Source: Acidimicrobiales bacterium
Lineage (GTDB): Bacteria > Actinomycetota > Acidimicrobiia > Acidimicrobiales > SZUA-35
NCBI GenBank assembly: GCA_041394265.1
Contig: JAWKIO010000005.1
Location: 2,046,001 to 2,110,000, forward strand
DNA length: 64,000 nucleotides
Direction of reading: 5' to 3'
In this document: piece after piece, positions 60,408 through 64,000 of the stretch
Position numbering within the stretch: the stretch's first letter is position 1
Layout of the letters: every line of letters starts with the position of its first letter
Program-made: the position numbers and the translations under genes
Notes under the pieces: model-generated
Told to the model about the DNA's origin: nothing
Databases searched by the model: none
The model's input: the letters and a program-made list of their open reading frames with translations, nothing else

Positions 60408-61204
60408 CCATCCGTCTGCTCGCCCCGACGCTCGGACCGACGAGCGCGGCCAAGACGCTCGCACCGAGACCCACAAACCTCGACGGTGCGGTGCTCGGTC
60501 TGCTCGACAACGGCAAGACACACGGTCGGGCGATCCTGGCCCGAGTTGCCGACAATCTCGCTCAGCGTCACCGGATCGCGGGACGCATCGAGGTGCGCAA
60601 GGCGACGTACAGCTTTCCCGCCGCGCCCGAGGAGGTCGCTCGGCTCGAGGAGGGCGCCACCGCCATCATCGCTGCCATCGGCGATTGAGGCAGCTGCTCG
60701 TCGGGCAGTTTGCTCGACGCCGTGCAGTTCGAGGCGCGTGGGCTCCCCGCCGCCGCCATCGTGACCCAGCCCTTCGTCGCCACATGCGCGGCCATGGCAG
60801 AGGTCAACGGGTTTCCCGACTACCTCTTCGCGGTCGTGCCACATCCGGTCACCAGTCTCACGAGCGACCAGGTCTTGGCGCTGGCGGACGCCATCACCGG
60901 CCGGGTGGAGGCGCTGCTGCTCGCTCCGCGAGTGGATGCAGGTGACGCCGCCACCGAGGGCCTCGACCTTGCTGCGCTCGTCGAGGAGCTGGCGGAAGGT
61001 CTGCGCACCGACGGCGCCGACCTCGTGGCCGACGTGACCGGCCCATCGTCGGTCGTGCTCCGGCTCCACATCCCGACGCAAGCGTGCGCCGAGTGCATCA
61101 TGCCCGCCGACTGGCTGCTCCCGATGTTCGAGCAGCGGATTCGGTCTGCACTCGGTGACTATTGGACGGTCGAGCTGGACGACCCGCGCCGGGACCGGGG
61201 CTGA
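60404..61204 (+). CDS. UGSC-family selenoprotein with NifU-like C-terminal domain
   Basis: 266-residue protein read through an in-frame TGA at 60686-60688. Residues 1-94 (LDGAVLGLLDNGKTHGRAIL, then ATAIIAAIGD) lead to Sec95-Gly-Ser-Cys98 and continue without a break in the same frame as LLDAVQFEARGLPAAAIVTQPF and VVPHPVTSL. This is the layout of the UGSC (seleno)protein family, where relatives have Cys in place of Sec. A SECIS-like hairpin follows the TGA. Residues about 190-255 resemble the NifU C-terminal domain with Cys228-x-x-Cys231. Probably a thiol/selenol redox protein. Requires SelA, SelB, SelC and SelD, not in this window. Confidence 0.85.
60699..60719 (+). promoter_or_regulatory. 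Bacterial SECIS element
   Basis: CGTCGGGC / GCTCGACG form an 8-bp stem (one G-U pair) closed by the loop AGTTT. The loop G at 60708 is 20 bases after the TGA and is followed by U, in the first two loop positions. This meets the usual bacterial SECIS rule (loop G about 16-37 bases after UGA, in a short stable apical stem) for SelB recognition. It is inside the coding sequence, as expected. Confidence 0.8.
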
Positions 61205-61212
61205 GCGCGATC

Positions 61213-61240
61213 GGGGCGCCCGGGTGCACCGGGCGTCCCC
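61213..61240 (+). terminator. Hairpin terminator after selenoprotein operon
   Basis: GGGGCGCCCGG / CCGGGCGTCCCC form an 11-bp GC-rich stem with a single bulged T and a 5-base loop, followed by a pyrimidine-rich CTTCTCCT. It lies between the selenoprotein stop and the end of a convergent gene and may serve both. Confidence 0.7.
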
Positions 61241-61256
61241 TTCTCCTATGGAGGTG

Positions 61257-61535
61257 TCACGATGGGGCGCCCGGCGGGTGTCCTCGTCGCATCTCCGCCT
61301 GGATGTCATCCTCGGTGATCGGCCGCTGGATGTAGACGGTCCACGCGTTGAGTGCGACCGCGATACCCCACCCGAGCAGGACCCAGATCGGCCAGAAGTA
61401 GCCGGCCCCTGTCGCAGCCCACAGCACGACCAGTCCCAGGTTGACGATCACGTACACCGCAACGTGCGTCTTGAATTCACGCCGGGCCGCGAGGCGCGCA
61501 AGTGCCGCCTCATGTTGTTCTTCTTCGGTCCACAC
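61257..61535 (-). CDS. 2TM-domain membrane protein
   Basis: 92-residue protein of the 2TM family: ARLAARREFKTHVAVYVIVNLGLVVLWAATGAG, YFWPIWVLLGWGIAVALNAWTVYI are the two helices joined by a short loop. Start GTG 61535 is preceded by GAGAGGTGG at 8 bases; other in-frame GTGs lie just upstream. Relatives are often fused to or located beside sensors and regulators. Function unknown. Confidence 0.8.
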   Translation of the reverse strand: MWTEEEQHEAALARLAARREFKTHVAVYVIVNLGLVVLWAATGAGYFWPIWVLLGWGIAVALNAWTVYIQRPITEDDIQAEMRRGHPPGAPS

Positions 61536-61677
61536 CGGTACCACCACCTCTCGATTTCGTTGGTACCTCCAGCGTCCTTCGCCGGGTCGGCAGGTGTTAG
61601 AGGCCAACGGCTCCACACCAGGAACAGGGAGCGGTCGGTGGTGTCGCGGTTGCGTCAGGCGATGAGCCTGCGTGGCC

Positions 61678-62220
61678 TCAGGCAAACACCTCGTAGTCGG
61701 TGTTGTCGTCCATGGCGTCCTTGGCGTCGACCCAGTGGTTGAGGGCGGCGTTCACGTCGCCGACCCACACCGACTCAGGGAGTTCGTAGAGGAATTCGAC
61801 GCCGTTGCCGTCGGGGTCCGACACGTAGCAGCTGTGGGTCATGCCGTGTTCGCCGCGCTGGCGGAACTCGACACCCAGTTCCTCGAGCTTGACCAGCCGC
61901 TCGAGGAACTCCTCACGCGTGGGATAGCAGATGGCGAAGTGGTTGATGCCCATCTTGTTCTCGAACATGTTCCACTCGGTATTGGCGGCGGGAAAGGCCG
62001 AGGGATCGGGAATCTGCACGAGCGCGAGGTCGTGGTGACGGTCCTCGGCGCCGCGGTAGAACCGCATGTCCAGGCCCTCGCGGCCCTCCACCGTGTTGTC
62101 GAGTTGGCCGCACTGGGCGAAGCCGACCGCCTCGGTGTAGAAGCGATGCGATGCGTCGATGTCGCGCACCATCAACGCCAGGTGCTGGATCGTCGGTCCG
62201 TTCGGGTTGATCTGTCCCAT
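61678..62220 (-). CDS. VOC-superfamily (extradiol dioxygenase-like) protein
   Basis: 180-residue protein with the metal triad arrangement His in TIQHLALMVRD, His in GINHFAICYPT and Glu in VEFLYELPE, as in type I extradiol dioxygenases and glyoxalases. The C-terminal stretch VWVGDVNAALNHWVDAKD is family-specific. Start ATG 62220; upstream frame unsupported. Reaction unknown; an aromatic ring-cleavage enzyme is possible. Confidence 0.82.
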   Translation of the reverse strand: MGQINPNGPTIQHLALMVRDIDASHRFYTEAVGFAQCGQLDNTVEGREGLDMRFYRGAEDRHHDLALVQIPDPSAFPAANTEWNMFENKMGINHFAICYPTREEFLERLVKLEELGVEFRQRGEHGMTHSCYVSDPDGNGVEFLYELPESVWVGDVNAALNHWVDAKDAMDDNTDYEVFA

Positions 62221-62353
62221 GGTGTTCCCCCAAGGAATCGGTGGCGGGTCAGAAACAACCGGCCGCTTGTTAGGTGAACGTACGCATGGCACACCACAGC
62301 GGATAGGGACCAAGGTCACACGACGTCGCAGGGGAGGAACCCGACAACCCCGA

Positions 62354-63406
62354 CTAGGAGGACTCGATGAGGTCGAGCGCTCCAACGTCGAGAGCGTGGC
62401 GGGCGTGGCGATTGAGCATCAACGTGAGCATGGCGTCGCCGCGTTCGGTCCGGTCGGCCACGGTCGTCGCGCGAATGGCGACGACCACGCCATGGAGCGA
62501 TCCCAGCGCGTAGTCCCGCTCGCATTGTGCCTGCGGGTAGTCGGTCACCCCGCGCCGTTCGAGTTCGGATCGGTAGCGCTGCAGCATGTCGTGCTCGATC
62601 TCCCGGCGCTTCTCGGGCCGGATCGCGGCCCCGAGGAGATAGGCCACATCGGTCACCCCGATGCCGAGGCGCACGGTCTGCCAATCGACGACGGCGATCG
62701 CCGGCGCACCGGGGTCGACGGCGAACATGAAGTTGTCGGGTCGGAAGTCTCCGTGCACCAGCGTGGTGGACGCCGTGGTGAGCCGTGCCCATCGACCGGC
62801 ACTGCGGGCGAACCGCTCGATCAGCTCGGGCACGGCCGGGTCGAGTCCCGCGCCGAGGCGTTCGTGAACGGCGTCGAGTAGGCCGGGGATGGTGTCGGCG
62901 TACTTGCGTTCACGATCGTCGGCGTCTTCCCGGTAGAGGTCGAAGGTGGAGGTGTCGGTGGCGTTCCACAGTGGTGCATGGAGCGCAGCGCATTGTTCGA
63001 TCGCCAGCACCAGTTGCTCGTCGCTCGGCTCGGTGAACTGGTCGCCCTGCTCGGAACCTGCCAGGTCTTCGAGGACCACCGCGAAGTCGTAGGCCGCAGC
63101 GTCGTAGTGGACTGCCAGCACCTGCGGCATGCAGATGTCGACCAGTGGCGCAATGGTCCGATAGAAGGTGCATTCCCGCAGGTAGGCCCCGTGGTCGAAC
63201 GAAAGCGTCCGAGTGTTGACCTCCGACGACGGGAGTTTCACGATGACGGTCTCGGGTCCCTCGCCGTCGTCCCACATCAGCGCGAAGCGAGCGTTGCGGC
63301 TCATCTGGCCGGTACCGACGAAGCCGGCGAACTCGGCGCGGCGTGGTCGCCGGCCATCGATCGCCGAGTGCTCGGCAATCCACTCGGGATCGAGTCCGAC
63401 GGTCAT
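62354..63406 (-). CDS. Phosphotransferase (APH/ecdysteroid-kinase-like)
   Basis: 350-residue kinase-fold protein. Lys in TVIVKLPSSE binds ATP, the catalytic loop is LVHGDFRPDNFMF, and the metal motif is VVDWQTVRLGIGVTDVAYLLG. The long N-terminal lobe with FYRTIAPLVDICMPQVLAVHYDA is typical of the family that includes ecdysteroid kinase-like and DUF1679 proteins. GGGAGG precedes ATG 63406. Substrate unknown. Confidence 0.85.
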   Translation of the reverse strand: MTVGLDPEWIAEHSAIDGRRPRRAEFAGFVGTGQMSRNARFALMWDDGEGPETVIVKLPSSEVNTRTLSFDHGAYLRECTFYRTIAPLVDICMPQVLAVHYDAAAYDFAVVLEDLAGSEQGDQFTEPSDEQLVLAIEQCAALHAPLWNATDTSTFDLYREDADDRERKYADTIPGLLDAVHERLGAGLDPAVPELIERFARSAGRWARLTTASTTLVHGDFRPDNFMFAVDPGAPAIAVVDWQTVRLGIGVTDVAYLLGAAIRPEKRREIEHDMLQRYRSELERRGVTDYPQAQCERDYALGSLHGVVVAIRATTVADRTERGDAMLTLMLNRHARHALDVGALDLIESS

Positions 63407-63591
63407 GGCCTCCCGCCCTCGTCTGTCGCCCGTGCGTCGACGGCCGTCGCCGCGGCAGCGCGGACCGGTAGCGCCGCAGCCGCTTCCGGCGCTCGAGCGT
63501 TGCTCAACCGCGGTCGACGGGTCAGGCGGCACCCCCACCACACGAGCCGAGTCCAGTTGCGATCGATGTTGATGAGTCGCATCTCGGCCGC

Positions 63592-64000
63592 CTACGAACC
63601 TGATTCGCCTGATGCAGTCGGTGCGATGACGACCAGATGACGATCGGCGATGTGGAGGTCGAGGACTGCCTTCCCGTCGGGGTCGGCAGAGAACGACATC
63701 GCGTTCGCCCCGCCCGTCGCTGTGTAGCTGGCGCCAGGCACGAGCTGATCCAATTCGAGACGGGCATCGATCGGGTCAGCTGCCGGCTCGATCGTCAGAT
63801 GCAAGCGCACACCATCGGGCGACACCGCCTCGGTCACCAGAGCATTCGGCCACAGGTCCGACCGCAGCACCGGACCCGTCGGTGCGACGTAGCCCCGGAG
63901 TGCGAGACCCGCCGTCGACAGTGGTGCGCCCCACCGCACGAACAAGTGGACGCCGGTGTTCTGGACGCCGGATGTGAGGGGCCGTTCCGGCCAGCGCCGC
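63592..64000 (-). CDS. Unknown protein, N-terminus cut by right window edge
   Basis: Minus-strand frame ending at 63592, open to the window edge; the apparent TTG start at 63945 is not convincing, since the frame continues upstream as PLTSGVQNTGVHLFVRWGAP. The visible 135 residues are beta-rich (VRLHLTIEPAADPIDARLELDQLVPGASYTATGG, AVLDLHIADRHLVVIAP) and could be part of an extracellular or all-beta domain. No family recognised. 185 bases without an evident gene separate it from the phosphotransferase. Confidence 0.55.
   Translation of the reverse strand, partial: RRWPERPLTSGVQNTGVHLFVRWGAPLSTAGLALRGYVAPTGPVLRSDLWPNALVTEAVSPDGVRLHLTIEPAADPIDARLELDQLVPGASYTATGGANAMSFSADPDGKAVLDLHIADRHLVVIAPTASGESGS

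Noticed and set aside
60404..60688. Two separate short genes (60404-60688 and 60710-61204) around the TGA
   Set aside because: They share one frame, the second has no ribosome-binding site, and the joined protein shows the U-G-S-C motif with a properly placed hairpin.
63592..63945. Complete gene starting at TTG 63945
   Set aside because: The frame stays open to the window edge with plausible coding sequence, so the gene is probably truncated by the window.
1..64000. CRISPR arrays, tRNA or rRNA genes, prophage
   Set aside because: No regularly spaced repeats, no cloverleaf-like sequence and no phage structural genes were seen on reading; a tRNA search by program was not possible.

Overview
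The window looks like a chromosomal segment of a high-GC actinobacterium. The gene content (F420-type LLM oxidoreductases, an ECF42-type sigma factor with a DGPF partner, an Hsp70 protein carrying a DUF6777-like domain, many NTF2-like proteins) and the frequent TANNNT hexamers 6-8 bases before start codons fit a free-living, aerobic, heterotrophic member of Actinomycetota. An Acidimicrobiia / Ilumatobacter-like lineage is my inference, not proven. Coding density is high, many genes are joined by 4-base ATGA/GTGA overlaps, and no intergenic stretch exceeds about 300 bases. I found no tRNA, rRNA, CRISPR array, prophage or origin.

Layout. 0-4 kb: 3' part of a catalase, then two tandem CNNM/CorC-type membrane proteins. 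4-7.4 kb: TetR regulator divergent from a two-gene Rieske dioxygenase system, then a membrane protein/XRE pair. 7.5-8.5 kb: SpoU-type RNA methyltransferase and a VOC protein. 8.7-20.1 kb: a sucrose locus (LacI regulator, lipoprotein binding protein, two permeases, GH13 glucosidase, sucrose phosphorylase, GH32 fructosidase, APH-fold kinase). It is interrupted between regulator and operon by a complete IS1380-family element with a TTAG target duplication, apparently inside the old promoter -10. 20.2-28.5 kb: Hsp70 fusion protein, ArsR/SRPBCC pair, a DUF4956-VTC-carbohydrate-binding lipoprotein operon, an APH kinase and a diadenylate-cyclase-like protein. 28.5-37.4 kb: MarR and TetR regulated oxygenase genes, a decayed toxin-antitoxin patch, a truncated haemoglobin and a PhyH dioxygenase.

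37.5-44.5 kb: a glucuronide operon behind a divergent TetR gene: beta-glucuronidase, SDR mannonate oxidoreductase, glucuronate isomerase and a fusion of gluconate kinase with a LarA-type nickel racemase/epimerase. No mannonate dehydratase or KDG kinase is present. The fusion suggests a short route: glucuronate -> fructuronate -> mannonate -> (C2 epimerisation) gluconate -> 6-phosphogluconate. 44.5-51.2 kb: an APH/LLM pair and a tightly coupled six-gene catabolic operon alternating enzymes (SDR, LLM, TIM barrel) with NTF2-like proteins, the last one frameshifted. 51.3-58.3 kb: DGPF/ECF42 sigma pair, multicopper oxidase, hydrolase, thioesterase, cysK-cysE, small proteins.

58.5-64 kb: DUF4386 membrane protein, then a two-gene operon ending in a selenoprotein of the UGSC family. 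Its in-frame TGA at 60686-60688 is followed by Gly-Ser-Cys and by an 8-bp hairpin whose loop G lies 20 bases after the TGA, as expected for a bacterial SECIS. The protein continues into a NifU-like CxxC domain. After a hairpin terminator come a 2TM protein, a VOC dioxygenase-like protein, a phosphotransferase and a gene cut by the right edge.

The two strongest discoveries are the selenoprotein operon and the epimerase-kinase fusion with its implied uronate pathway.
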